A program made the position numbers and the translations under genes. Under the pieces are notes generated by a model, which worked only from the letters and a program-made list of their open reading frames with translations, did not search any database and was not told the origin of the DNA. From NCBI GenBank assembly GCA_963377175.1, contig CAUJNA010000846.1, positions 10,001-74,000 on the forward strand: a stretch of 64,000 nt of DNA, read 5' to 3'. Origin of the DNA: Effrenium voratum. Lineage: Eukaryota > Sar > Dinophyceae > Suessiales > Symbiodiniaceae. Of this stretch, positions 40,091-52,400 are shown piece by piece. Positions within the stretch are counted from its first letter, which is position 1. Each line of letters opens with the position of its first letter.

Positions 40091-41294
40091 AACCCTCCCA
40101 CTTGGGAGAGTGGTGAAAACACCTGGGCCCTGAAAAGGCTTGGAGAAATGCATAAGCTGAGTTTTCGAGTGGCAAGCCCAGGTTTCCCTTTTTCAACCCC
40201 AAGGCTATCTCCCCCTCGCGGTGGCTGTCCGACGCTCAGTTTTGCTGGGCGCCTTCACGGTTCAGCTGAAATAGCGGCGCCCCCACCACTGGGTGGTGTT
40301 CTGCGGGTTTTTCCACTTCAAGCCTGGGTGTTTGAAATTCATAGGGTGAACATTGAACATGGACCATTTCTATCCATGTATGTCTGCTCGTCACAGTGAT
40401 GTTTTCTTTGAAGCAATCCTCTTGTATTGGATAGCCTGGCAGAGCTTATTTCAAGGGTGCAGTGCAAGATGCAGGTGCATCCACTTCGTGCCCAAGAGTT
40501 TTGCATAGCTGGCTCACCGCTGGTCAACTTGCTGCTCAAGGAATGAGGGGATGACCCCAAGATCAACCATCCAACTGGTTGCTTCCTTTGGGGACAGCCT
40601 GGGTTCATTCAACCAGATACCTCTCAAGCGATCGCAGGAAAAGGGGGATCGATATCGAGGCCTTCGAGGTCTAGAAGCGTTGGCGTCAAGTTGATGATTT
40701 CCGACGAAAGAAACCAATGTGGCTGTGGCTCAAAAACATGTACCGAAATGGCACCTTGGTAAATAGAACCAAAGACTAAAACCTGCGTAAGCCTAGCTCT
40801 TTGATTTTGAGCCACACCCATTTGGGTATTGGACGCACTCCATTTCGCACCTAAACCCGGGTCAATTATATGATCCCCCCAAGCAACATACCAAGACAGG
40901 TGGCTTTGGGTATGTGTCAAAAACCTTTGCGGGGCAATGATGGCTTTCCTTCGGCTCTCGGAAATCACCCCCAAGATGGGCTAGCCTCAACCCAAACGCG
41001 CAAATCCCAGTTGGTTTTAACTATACTGTCCATTTCGCACCACCTAAGAAGCCCTGGCTTCTGATTATTCCAACGCAAATACCAACAAATGGTATGGTGT
41101 TTCCCTGGTTTTTCTGAGGTGGCGGTGGTGCGGGGAAAAAAAGGCGAGGATCTCATGCTCGCAAGTCCATGAGTGGGTGACTTGGGTCGAGGTGGAACAT
41201 TTGCACATGGAGCCCAAGAAGTCTGAGACGAGGGCCTTTATGGAGGAGCAAGGCAGCGGGGACAGCTGCCGAGGGGGGGCGGGCAGGTTGTTTC
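40091..41294. other. No supported gene
   Basis: Only short overlapping frames are present, with no repeat termini or RNA boxes. Confidence 0.4.
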
Positions 41295-41417
41295 CTAGGT
41301 CCCCCAGCTAGGTGCCCCTTTTGCCGTTTCTTTTTTGGGGGGAGATTCGGTCCCCCACTAAAATAGGCTACAGAAAAAAGGGAACCCTTATTCTAACCTC
41401 TCTACTGGAGGACCTAG
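41295..41417 (+). mobile_element. Short TIR element, family A, best-preserved copy
   Basis: CTAGGTCCCCCAGCTAGGTG at the left and CTCTACTGGAGGACCTAG at the right, with the full interior (GGGGGGAGATTCGGTCCCCC, ACTAAAATAGGCTACAG). 123 bp. It is the copy closest to the consensus. Confidence 0.75.
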
Positions 41418-41729
41418 TTTCCCTTGAAGGGAAGATGGGAGTGGGAGGTGCCCTGTGGTCAGCGCTTATGCCCAGTGGGAGTGGCTTGGAGTTTGTTCGA
41501 GCCATCCGTTTCTTGGATTTTGTTGCAGCTGGAACCTCGAAACATTGGTGTCGTTGCCTTTCTTTGGGTCTGAGCTGCGGAATGTGGGGATGTCTCGCCG
41601 TGTCTGGGATGCGTTTCTGGGACGAATGGGTGCCTGTGACAGGAAAGTTGCTGCCGGTGGGAGCAGGGGCAGTCAAGGATGTGCAGCCGGCCGAGCCGCT
41701 GTTTGGAAGCCGGTAGTGGTGGATGTAAG

Positions 41730-41830
41730 CTAGGTTTCCCAGTAGAGCCCTTCGGGGGAGGGTTCCCCTACTAAAATAGACTACAGGAAAAAGGGTATCC
41801 TTATTCTAATCTCTCTACTGGAGGACCTAG
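41730..41830 (+). mobile_element. Short TIR element, family A
   Basis: CTAGGTTTCCCAGTAGAGCC at the left, GGGGGAGGGTTCCCCTACTA inside, CTACTGGAGGACCTAG at the right. It ends 52 bp before the N gap. Confidence 0.68.
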
Positions 41831-41882
41831 ATAAGTGAAAGCGACAAAACGTGGAGAGGTTTGGAGGTTTGCGGCAGAGTTC

Positions 41883-41982
41883 NNNNNNNNNNNNNNNNNN
41901 NNNNNNNNNNNNNNNNNNNNNNNNNNNNNNNNNNNNNNNNNNNNNNNNNNNNNNNNNNNNNNNNNNNNNNNNNNNNNNNNNN
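41883..41982. other. Assembly gap of 100 N
   Basis: Exactly 100 N, the usual placeholder for a gap of unknown size. On its right side is an A run and a (TA)n repeat. Sequence order and distance across this point are not proven. Confidence 0.98.
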
Positions 41983-42055
41983 AAAAAAAAAACACTATAT
42001 ATATATATATATATATTATTATTTTATTTTTATTAAAAAAAAAAAAAAACACAAA
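41983..42055. repeat. A-run and AT microsatellite beside the gap
   Basis: A10, (TA)n to about 42016, T-rich stretch and A16 follow the gap. Low-complexity sequence of this type often ends contigs. Confidence 0.85.
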
Positions 42056-43610
42056 GGTGCGGCTTGAACCGGCTCATGTTGACAGGGGCCATTGCATTTC
42101 CCACTCAGGCATGGCACGATTCAAGGTGAAACACCCGTCCAATGACAACGTGAAGGTGCAACATACCCATATACACATATACAAATATTATATATATATA
42201 TATGTATAGTACATAAATGCATGTATTGTATACTGTATAGCCACAGACTCTTACTTGGAAACTGGCTTTTTGCAAACGCTGGCTTTCTGCAAAAGTAAAC
42301 ATTAAACCAACAGATGAGTGGGATGCCAATCATAGTGACCGACTCTTACTACTTACTTAATGCGTTGTTCACCGTTGGTCAAACTGAACACAGGAAAGTC
42401 ACGGGGTTGCGAGAATTTTAGGGACACTTAAAAGATTGGTTAGACGCACAGTGATGCACTTAGAATCGGCAAGCTTAGAAGCGGCCACCTAAGCACGTTG
42501 GGTGCCAGGACTTATTGTCGCATCTCGATCGGATATTTGTTTGCAATCTCATGCCTCTGGAACTCCTCGACTTCAGCTGGGGTGCAAAGTATTTGATCTC
42601 CGGCGGGAACCACGACTCCAAGCATTTCCTTGGCGCGTCGTGCTTGAAGACTCTTGTGGTTTACTGTACAAGCCCAAAAACAACAAAATGCCCCAAACCC
42701 GGGTCCCAAAAGATCCATGGCGGGTGAGCCATCCTCCTAGCTTCTCTTGCGGTTCCTTTGATTGGCGCTCCGGCGCTCCGTTGGCCATGTTGGCAAACAC
42801 GCGGCAAGCACGCGCACTAAGGGACGGCTTGGGGGCCCGCATGCCGAGTGTCGCCGGGTTCCTTTACAGCTACAAGCCAGAAAAAATATACCTCAGGTTT
42901 ACAACTACTTCATGACCTCCAATGGATCCACGAAACTGAGAGAAACAAACGGGCCTTTGAGGGCCCCTAAAAGAGGTTCAATCTTTAGAGGGCACCTTCC
43001 AACAAACCCAAAACTGGGAAAACCAAAATGTTGCGAAGTCCCTTTGCCCTTGGAGCCTTGGAACGATTGCTTTTTCCAGTAAGGAGTCCACTGCTCCCCG
43101 TCCGAAAACTGGCCAAAAAAAAAACTTTCCGGGTTTCAATTCTAGCCACCTTTGTGGCAGTCCATGCGTTCCAGTGGTTCCAGCTGACAAATTTCCGTGT
43201 CCCTATCTCGGTTTGTTGGGTTGGCCTGGGCGCCCACAAGAAGCCATCCAAATCCAGGCCACCCACGACAAGTTTGGACTGGTTGCAAGGCAAAACGAGG
43301 CAAAACACACACAACATGATATGCCTTGCTGCATCGCGCCTTCCGTTGGCAGGACCCGGCAGAAGGGCTTGCGAATCCTAATCTCTTGAGGAATCCACTG
43401 AAAAACGAGACCTCTTCTGCAACAAGCAGCCAGGCCATCTGGCCCCAAAACCCGAGCAGTCCGGTGAGAGAGAGGAAAAAAAACAAAACAAAACAAAAAA
43501 CGGGCGTGCCAAGGGGCTTGGCCACGGGCTGGGCCATCATGGCCTGCAAGATCTCCTTGGCTTAACGACCCCTGGCGAAATGCCTTGGAGGAATCTTACA
43601 GTAGAAGGAA

Positions 43611-43645
<35 letters not shown>

Positions 43646-43936
43646 ACTTGGAAGGAAACCTTGGAAGAGCTCTTAGAACCTTTCTGGGTAAGGCCCCTAC
43701 AGTGCTCAAAACATCTGCTTGGTGACAGACTGCCCCTTGCGGATAGCAATCAGGTCACCCTTCGCTGGTTTGGGTTGGTACCCTGCAGGCTGAGAGGATG
43801 CCTTCTCAATGTCAAACCACCCCACCGATGAAACAGGGCCTTGATTTTGGCAGCTCACATGTGATTTTGTGGAAAATCACACGTCATGGCCAGTACAATG
43901 GGAAACCATAATACATCACCGGGCCGATTGAGTCCC
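42056..43936. other. No supported gene; short tandem repeat
   Basis: The only structured element is an (AGCC)n run of about nine units at 43606-43641. A (TA)n tract lies at 42188-42204. Open frames have no recognisable domains. Confidence 0.4.
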
Positions 43937-44092
43937 TGTATGGGAGCGGCCCCAAAAGAACCAACCCCCAGAACAGAAGACACCCCTATTAGGGGGGCTT
44001 AAGCGCAAAGCAGGCAGCAACCTTTCTCGCATGCTAAGATCTGTGCACAGCTGCGGTTTGTCAACAGCATGCCATGCCGCTTGCAACTCACA
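43937..44092 (-). repeat. LTR, minus orientation, diverged
   Basis: On the minus strand it starts TGTGAGTTGC at 44092 and ends near 43937. The outer end reads TGTATGGGAGCGG where the intact LTR gives TGTGGGAGCGG, so it has about two extra bases. Several substitutions (for example GAAGACACCCC near 43978) separate it from the intact LTRs. Confidence 0.85.
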
Positions 44093-44119
44093 CAGAGGGA
44101 AAAGTGTGTTTCTGTTGAC

Positions 44120-45265
44120 CTATGCGGCACTCATTCGGAGCTTTCGCCTCTCGCGCTGTCCTTTTCGGAGCGAAGCGCGGCGCTCCTCGAGGACTTTGTC
44201 CTGATCTGTCTGCTTCATGCAGAGCTTCCAAAACTGCCTGTACACAGTGAACTGCTCTGTGTCCATCTCCTTGGTGAGGGCATCCGCGTACTGCTTGAAC
44301 GTGGGGCACCAGCGGGTACCCAGGATGCCCGTCTCCACCATCTGCTTGGTGAGGTGGAGATCCAATGCAGTCTGCCTCTCGGCCGAGGTGGCCGACCTTC
44401 TTCACGTGATCATACAGGCTCTTCGCATCCGTCACCACCAGGCCTCTCGTGGTCAGCCGCTGCCGCCAGTCTCCGTGCACCTCCAGTGCCCCGTGGTGAG
44501 CGCCTCCCAGAGCAACCGATTGTAGAGCTGGTGATCCGCCGCCATCGTCATTGAAGCTGCTTCCGCAGCCATACTGCTACGGACCACACGTGAGATGCGG
44601 CTGCTGTTGAACTCCAAAATCCCTGCAGGGGCTGGCTGTGTCTCCGCCTTCACTGAAGTAATGAAGTGAACTGCTCCCTGTTGGCTCTGACCTTTCTCCT
44701 CCTTGCCCAAGGAAGCATCAAAGTAGGTCACGAACATCACCTCACCTCCGATGTACGGGTACTTCAGAATGGCACCCCCGGACTCCGCAAGGGCCTTCAT
44801 ATCCTTCAGGGTCTTGTTCGCCTTCTTGACGTCGGCGTAGCTCGGCCCCTTAAACTTCTGAGCCAGGGCACTGATGCGGTACAGAAAGTCTGGCATGACA
44901 TGGGCCGCAGGCCACCGCATCTGCATGACCAAGCGCCGGTACTCCTTGAAGTTGGTGCTCTCCAGCATCTTCTCATCCGGGCCCGTCAGCTTGCTGTACT
45001 CAATCTTCCGGATATAGTCCACCATGTTGTCTTGGATTCCATCCGTGCCCATGGTGACGTCCATGCCCAGGTACCGCACAGGCTTCTCACCCAGCTTAGA
45101 CCACTCCTTGATGTTGAAGTGCTCGTTGATGTACTGCTTGAGCTTCTCAAAATGAAACTCTCCTTCTTCGCCCACCAGAAAGCCGTCATCGACATGCAAA
45201 TCGCAGATGGCTCGCACCGTCTTCTTGGGGTCCACCAGGACAAACGTAGACCTCGCAAAGGCCCT
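44120..45265 (-). pseudogene. Reverse transcriptase/RNase H fragment, minus orientation
   Basis: It corresponds to 22590-23726 of the intact element and includes the HVDD region, YFDAS, MAAEAAS and ADALTKEM. Small deletions near 44490 (1 bp) and 44384 (2 bp) put the part between them out of frame. The upstream end is joined out of frame to the methyltransferase segment, so no functional protein results. Confidence 0.85.
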
Positions 45266-45511
45266 CGTCTCACCGCCTCCGGGGTTCTGCAGTTTAAGTT
45301 CTGCAACGAGCTCCAGGGGCTGCAAGGCCATGCCAGCACCAACAAATCCGGAGCTTGGGAGTCGATGTAGTTGTGCGCCTCCTCCCTCGTCTGGGGATCA
45401 CGAAGATCCCATCCCGGCAAGGTCACCGGCTCGCACATGTGCCAGCCTCTTTCCAAGGCCATCATGCTGATGCAGCAAGTCCAAGTGAACACCTCCAGGA
45501 CCTTCCACTTT
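45266..45511 (-). pseudogene. Methyltransferase-like fragment, minus orientation
   Basis: It corresponds to about 18980-19220 of the intact element: FTWTCCIS, CEPVTLPGWDLRDPQ and WPCSPWSSLQNLN can be read on the minus strand. The ENP block and beyond are deleted. Preservation in a second family member shows that the domain is a family trait. Confidence 0.8.
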
Positions 45512-45515
45512 CGTT

Positions 45516-46403
45516 TCTCATGGACAAGGGCAACCCACTGAAGGAGCTGAACGGAGGCCTTCGGGAGATCGTGAACAAGACACCGGTGGCAATCCCGGAG
45601 GCAGAGATAAGCCCACCCAGGCTAAGGCGTCGAAGAAGAGTAAGGCGGCTGCTCCGAGGCCGCCGAAGAATCCACCGCCGCCACCCCCTGGCCCTGGAGG
45701 ATCTGGCGGAGGAGGAGATGATGGCGACGATGATGAGGACGAGGAGCATCGCCGCCGCAGAACCAAGAAGAAGGACGACAATCCGCCACCGTGGAGAGAT
45801 GGTGATGATGAAGAAGATGGAGAGTACAGCTCAACCGCCGGAACCTCTGAGATCAAGTCGTATCTGAGAAGGCGAGCTGCTGCGGGAGGTGATCGACCCA
45901 GAAGCAGCTTGGGTACGGTCAAGATTGAGGAGTTCTATGGTGACCGTGCGAGGTACGTCAAGTGGAAGAAAGCAATCGAGGCGCAGGCGGAGCTCTACCG
46001 TTTGGAGGATGCGGAGCTGGCCATGTTGGTGTACCTGAGCACAAAGAAGGATGCGCGGGACTGTCTGGAGCAGCGGGCCATCGGCGAGTGCACGAAGGGC
46101 GGCGGACTGCAGCTGATGTGGGGGCTTCTGAACGAGGCCTTCGGAGAGACGGAAGAGGAGCTCTTTGAGAGGGCGGAGGCAGAGTTCATGAACTACCGCA
46201 GGCTGCCAGGCCAGTCGGTGGCATCGTACATTGGCCAGATGAAGCGCTTGAAGGCCCAGTACCACAGGGTGGATCCGGACAGTTGTATGTCAGACCGGGC
46301 ATGGGCACAGAGACTCCTGAACAAGTGCTCGCTGGGAAGGAGAGAGAGGCTGGATGTCTTCTTCAGTGCCGGAGGCGGGACGCTCATCACGGGGCCGAAT
46401 TGA
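45516..46403 (+). pseudogene. Gag fragment, plus orientation
   Basis: It corresponds to 15655-16510. It lacks the N-terminal 115 codons and the start codon because the inverted segment replaces them. The Gag/Pol border is uninterrupted here (GECTKGGGLQLMWGLLNEAF), which identifies the 1-bp deletion in the other copy. It ends at 46403 in scrambled sequence. Confidence 0.8.
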
Positions 46404-46468
46404 GCGTGCTGAAGTCCGGTTGTGGAAAAGTGACGAGGATGAGCGAGTCTACGGGCGCACGCCATGAG

Positions 46469-49400
46469 GCATGTTTTGATGAAGAGCCGGAAGATCTTGA
46501 GAAGGATGAGGAGGCCTATCAGACCTACCTGGAGACGCTGCATGAGACGGAAGAGGTCGAGATTGAAGAGCCAGACGAGCTGGAGAAAGAGCTCAGCGTG
46601 CTCATGGATGAGGTGGTCTCGGAGGAGGACGACCTTCCAGAGGAGGATCTCAAAGAGGCTTACGCCGCTGGCTGGAAAGCAAAGGCCAGACAGGCCGACC
46701 ACAAGAAAGCACGAGGGTGGAGAACCCCCGGTTCGGCTTCAGCTGCCCCTGATGTGAGGAAGAAGAAATCTTCGTGTGCGAGCTGTGGACGGGTCGGACA
46801 CTGGCGAGGAGATCCGGAGTGCCCGAATGTTCAGAGCGGCAAGGATAAACCACACACCGCCAAGAAGCATCCTTGGAGCTCAGACAGGAGCTCACGAAAG
46901 AGTGATTCTGCTGCCAGCACTCCCAATCAGGTGCACTTCACCTTCATGGTCGGCGGTGGCTACAACCAGGAGGAGACGCCGCCAATGGGGGTGTGCCCAA
47001 GGTGCAGGTGGCCGACAGCAGACACCTGCAAGTTCTGCAGCAACTGCGGGCAGAACCTGTACCGAGACGACAGGATGTCGGAGAATAAGAGAGGTTGGGG
47101 GCTGGTAGGAGAAGACAATGAGGAGATTCTCACCGTTGAGGAGACAGACGATGAGGAGGAGACCCCCAGCTACACCTACGACGTGAAGAGGAGCACAGTC
47201 AAGGAAGCTGCGGGTATGAAGCCGGGGAAGAAGCAAGACGAGAAGATAAAGCTGAAGCCCAAGGAGGTCATCTCGGTGCTGGATAAGATGACAAAGGAAG
47301 AGAAGAAAGAGCTGAGGAAAGCGCTGGAGATTGAGGAGGAGCATTTGGCTTGGACTTCGGTGGAGCGACACCGGATTCTGAGGCTGGAAGAGCAGCTTTC
47401 AAGGAGTGGTGCGGCGAGCTCAAGTTCTGCACCAGGGACGCAGGGGCCGATCACTCCAAACGTCAACCGCAAGGTGACGGCGCCCGTTACCAAAGAGTTG
47501 CCGAAGCACGCGAGAGAGGCTGCGCTGAGGGATTTCCGGTACGAGCTCTATCAGCGCCAAGTGAGGGATGGACAGTTTACTCCATCTAGGTGCTCCCCAA
47601 CTCCAACAGAGCGGCAAGCAGCATGCAAGCATCCCTTCGAGCATATCAAGTGGACTGCCAATCAGGAGGGCCACTATGGGAGATGCCGACTGTGCGACCT
47701 GAAGCACGTGCTGTATTTCTCTGACCGTCATGGTGCCCTGGTGAGCGGCCAGCAGCATCTGGAGGAGATCTATGTATCCGGCATCTGTCCGGGGCAGGCG
47801 ATAGCAGACACTGGCTGTCGAACGGCTGTTGGAGGAGGTGCTTGGCATGAGAGCTTGCAGAAGGAGCTCAAGGCTCGCGGTTTGCAGTGGTTTGAGGAGC
47901 CAGAGCAGGAGGTGTTCCAGTTTGGAGCAGGTGAGGCTTGCAGGAGCCACCGGGCATATATTTACCCGGTGGGCATCTTCGGGGTGAACACGGCAGTGAG
48001 GATATCACGTGTTGATGGAGACGCAAGCAACTGCCCTGGGTTGCTCGGACCCAGTGAACTGTCGAGGTGGAGCTGTATGTTCAACTTCGGCACTCGCCAG
48101 ATGACGCTCTTCGGCATCACCAGAGAGATGAGGTTGACCAACACCAGGCATCCCGCTGTGGACCTGCTGGACTTTGGTGAGATCAGGGGCGATTACTGGG
48201 AGCAGCCGGAGGTGAAGAGATTGAAGGACGTGCTGGTGAGGATGCCACACACGTTTGCCTTTGTGCAGGACAAGTCGGAGGACACTTCGGGAGAGGAGAC
48301 TGAGGAGACTTCGGAGGAGTCCAGAGACGCCGGTCTTGAGGATGAGTTGTTGGCAGACCTTGAGGCTGAACTAGGCGAGTTCCCCGTCTGCGACATCGAG
48401 GAGTCAGAGCCCGTTGAGGACGGCGATGGAGAAGACGAAGACAGGTGCTCGTCTACCTCTCACGAGTTTGGCATAGAGGTGTTCACTGAAAGTGGCAGTG
48501 AGAACAGTGAGGAAGAGAAGGATGATGCTGCTGAAGACATTGACGTGCTGGTGGCCGGCAACACGAAGTCTCTCAGCAAAAGTATGCGGTCCAAGTGTGG
48601 CCGTGCGGCAAGGGAGATCCGGAGGGCCGGAGAAGAAGAGGTCGCAGACGCCAGCAGCAGAACCAGCAGCCCCAGGACCCATGCTTGCGGCCCAGCTCAC
48701 TTCCTTTGAGGAAAAAGTGGAAGGTCCTGGAGGTGTTCACTTGGACGTGCTGCATTAGCCTGATGGCCTTGGAAAGAGGCTGGCACATGTGCGAGCCGGT
48801 GACCTTGCCGGGTTGGGATCTTCGGGATCCCCAGACGAGAGAGGAGGCACACAACTATATCGACTCCCAGGCTCCGGATCTGTTGGTGCTGGCATGGCCT
48901 TGCAGCCCCTGGAGCTCGTTGCAGAATCTGAACTGCAGAACCCCGGAGGCGGTGAGGCGACTGGCGCAGAAGAGAAATGAACATCGCCCTATGCTGGAGT
49001 TCGTTGGTGAGGCTGTGAGGAGGCAGAGAGCCAGAGGAGGAGCCGTTTTAGGAGAAAATCCTAGGCTGTCGAAGGCTTGGCAAGAGCCCGCCATTGTCGA
49101 AGGCTTCAAGGGCATGGCGGAGACGGTGTCGGACATGTGCCAATTTGGCCTGCGGAAGCCTGCTGGAGAAGGAGCCCGCCGCTTTATGAAGAAGCCAACC
49201 AGGCTGGTGGGAACGCCAGAAGTGATCAGACGCTGCAGCCGGAGATGCAAAGGAAGCCACAAGCACACGCACATCTTCGGCAACTTCAAGTGGCGAGGGA
49301 AATGGAGATCACTGTCAGAGTTCGCAGGCGGTTACACGCCTGACTTTGCTCAGGAGGTGGTGATAGGTGCAGAGGAGTACCTGAAAGGAACGCGCAGGCC

Positions 49401-52400
49401 AGAAATATTTGTGGAAGGCACTCATGTGCCGGAGGAGCGCTTCGAAGAGTTTGAGAATGAAGAAGAGGTGGTACCAGAGGAAGATCTGGAACAGAGGATG
49501 CTGCAGGAAGAGCTTGAGGAGATGTCCAGAGAGGAGCAAGTGCCTGAGGAGGCCCAGCGACAGCAGAAGCAGACCAGAGACAGGCTGAGGCTGATGATGG
49601 TTCATCGGAGGCTTGGACATCCGAGCCCCGAGACCCTGGAGAGAATGCTACGACTAGCAGGCGCAGATGGACAGCTTCTGAAGGAATGCCGGGAGCTTCA
49701 ATGTCCTGTGTGTGAGGCTTCACAAGCACCCAGGAAGCCGATACAGCAAGCCCCAAGCATGCGCCCGGTGACCTTCAATGCCTCGGTGCACCTGGATTTG
49801 AAGTACGCCAAAGACTGCAAGTCGAAGCTCTACGTGGCACTGAGCATGATAGATCATGCCACCAACTTTCATCGGGCCTGCTTGCTGCGAACGAGGCGGC
49901 CCGTTCATGTGGCAAACAAGTTTGTGACCCAGTGGTGTGCCCTGTTCGGGGATCCCACGGAGTTGGTCTTTGATCAAGGAGGCGAGTTTGAGAAGGAATT
50001 CCTCTTCGAGCTGGAGAAGCGCGCGATCCATTCAAAGGTGGTCGGTGCCTATGCCCCCTGGCAGAACTCCTTTGCGGAGAGGCAGGGTGCCTTGCTGGGC
50101 GCGGCATGGCATGCGCTCATTGTGGAGTACAAGGCAGAGGACTACACGACGATGAAACAGAGCCTCGCTGCGGCGGTCCAAGCCAAGAATGCGACTGTCT
50201 CCAGACGCGGGTATTCAGCAAATGCCCTGGTGTTTGGAAGGCCAGCGAACTTTCCGGATCTGCTGGATGATGATGTCCAAGATCGGACAACCCTGGGGCA
50301 AGCCTTGAATCTGGAAGGCGAATTCAGCAGGGCAATGGAGATGAGAGCTGCAGCAAGGAGGGCATTGCTGCATCAAGATGTTCAGGCAAAGCTCAAGAAG
50401 GCACTGCTGCGGCGACCTGGAGGAGAGGCGATCCCCTTCCTTCCTGGCCAGAGGATTTACTTCTGGGTGCCAGGCCCCAAGAACGTTCGGTACAAGAGAG
50501 ACCGCTCGGGCTGGAGAGGACCAGCTACCGTGATGGTTCGAGAAGGTGAGGAGCGGTATTTCGTGAGCTGGAGAGGAAGATGTTTGCTGTTGTCAGCAGC
50601 CAACATGAGGCCCGCAACTGCAGAAGAAGCTGGAGACATGGTGAGATTGGAGTTGGATGCCCAGGAGGCCATTCAAGAGTTGGAGAAGATGAAGTCGTTT
50701 CAGGACGCTACGTCATGGAGGCCCCCTTTTGATGACATTGGCGGCCGTCCTTGGCAAGCACAGGACGTGGTGATGGTCCCCAAGAGCAAGAAGGGTAGGC
50801 CATACAATGAGGCCAAAGAGATGATGAGAGGCTTGAAGAGCGTGCGAAAAGTGATTCGCCATCCGCTGTTCCGGAAGCGGATGATGGCAAAGAGGAGGCA
50901 GAGGCAGAAGCAGCAGCTGAAGCAGAAAGCCCCTGAGGAGAAGCCCATCGAGCCGGAGCCCCGAGGAGGCATAGATATTCCGGTGCCGGAGGGCGGAAGT
51001 GACTACGAGCCGACTTCACCTCGGTCGAGCGCCTCGCAAGACTTCTGGCCTACAATCCAGCAGATCGAGAAGTGGTACGACGAGATTGATGATGAGGTCT
51101 TCTCTGACCACAGCGATAGTCCGAGGGTGAGAAGACGCAGGTCGCTGGACGATGTGCCCGATCCCATCAGGCAGAAGCGGCCGCCAGAAGAGAAGCTGAG
51201 CGAGGAGCAGATCAGGAAGAAGTTCAAGGGAGAATTCTTCCAAACGGTGATGGTTGCCACAGCCGTGGAGGACTTCCAGGCCAAGCACAAAGGCAAAGTC
51301 AATTTGCCGTTGAAGGAGCGAGGGAAAGCCAATGCCTGGTTGCCTCGTACAGAGGTCAAGAAGTTGAGGAGGCTGTTAGACCTGCCCATCACCGCAGCGC
51401 GACTGCACAAGCAGCCAAGGAAACGGATGCAGAGGCCGCCCGGAGGAAAGAAGAGAGGTAGAGTGGTTGTGATGCTCAGCAAACAAGCCGGAGCCGCAAT
51501 GGTGAGCCAGGAAACACTTGAGGAGGTGCGACAGCAGCCTAGAAGGAAAGCCCCATTTTTGTGGAGGGGCATGACGCTGTTCACCAAGCCGGAGGAGGCG
51601 ATAGCAGAGGGGAACATGGCCTATGTTCAACTGGAGGAGGAGTTCTTCCAGGTGAAGGTCACTCAGCCCCAGGCCTGGAGAGAAATGGTCGAGCGTGAGA
51701 AAAAGCTGGAGGCCCTGAGCGAAGCGCTCATTTTGAAGCTCAAGAGCTCAGGGAAAGAGCTTGACCCAAGGCTCTTTGACAAAGATGAGGCGGCAGCGTT
51801 TGCGGAGAGCGATAAGAATGAGTGGGAAAGCTGGATCAAGAACAAGGTGATCGAGAGGATCAACCCGGACGTGGCTCGGCAGGTGGATCGATCCTTGGTG
51901 TTCCGTGCACCCTTGAGGATGGTGCGCACGAACAAGAGCAAGGAGGCCATGAAGCTCATTGCCAAGTCGCGGCTCGTGGTTCCCGGACACCTTGATCCCC
52001 AGCTTGGTGACTACCGGACAGACAGTCCAACGGTGGCGAGTGTTGCGGTGCGGATGACGAAAATCATCTGTGCCATGAAGAAGTGGTCCGGGTGGTTCTT
52101 CGATGTGTCGACGGCATTCCTGAGTGGAAAGAATGCCACCAGGCAGATTTTGGTCAAAGCCCCACCGGAAGGTTTGCCGGCAGTTGACGGCATGAAGGCC
52201 GTACGCCCTCATGAGCTGATGCGCATTGTGAAGAGTGCCTATGGTTTGCCAGAGGCACCTCGCCTGTGGTATCTTCGTGCTGTGGAGCTGCTGGAGGAGG
52301 GCGGCATGCAGGAGGTTCCCTTTGCGAGGTCTACGTTTGTCCTGGTGGACCCCAAGAAGACGGTGCGAGCCATCTGCGATTTGCATGTCGATGACGGCTT

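Larger units (their letters stand above)
43937..46468. mobile_element. Rearranged, partly inverted copy of the retrotransposon
   Basis: From left to right: an LTR in minus orientation (43937-44092); RNase H and reverse transcriptase in minus orientation (44120 to about 45262); a junction with an internal deletion of about 3.4 kb; the methyltransferase-like segment in minus orientation (about 45270-45511); then an abrupt switch to plus-strand gag (45516-46403) and a scrambled junction to 46468. It differs from the 15-24 kb element by several per cent, so it derives from another family member. Confidence 0.85.
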
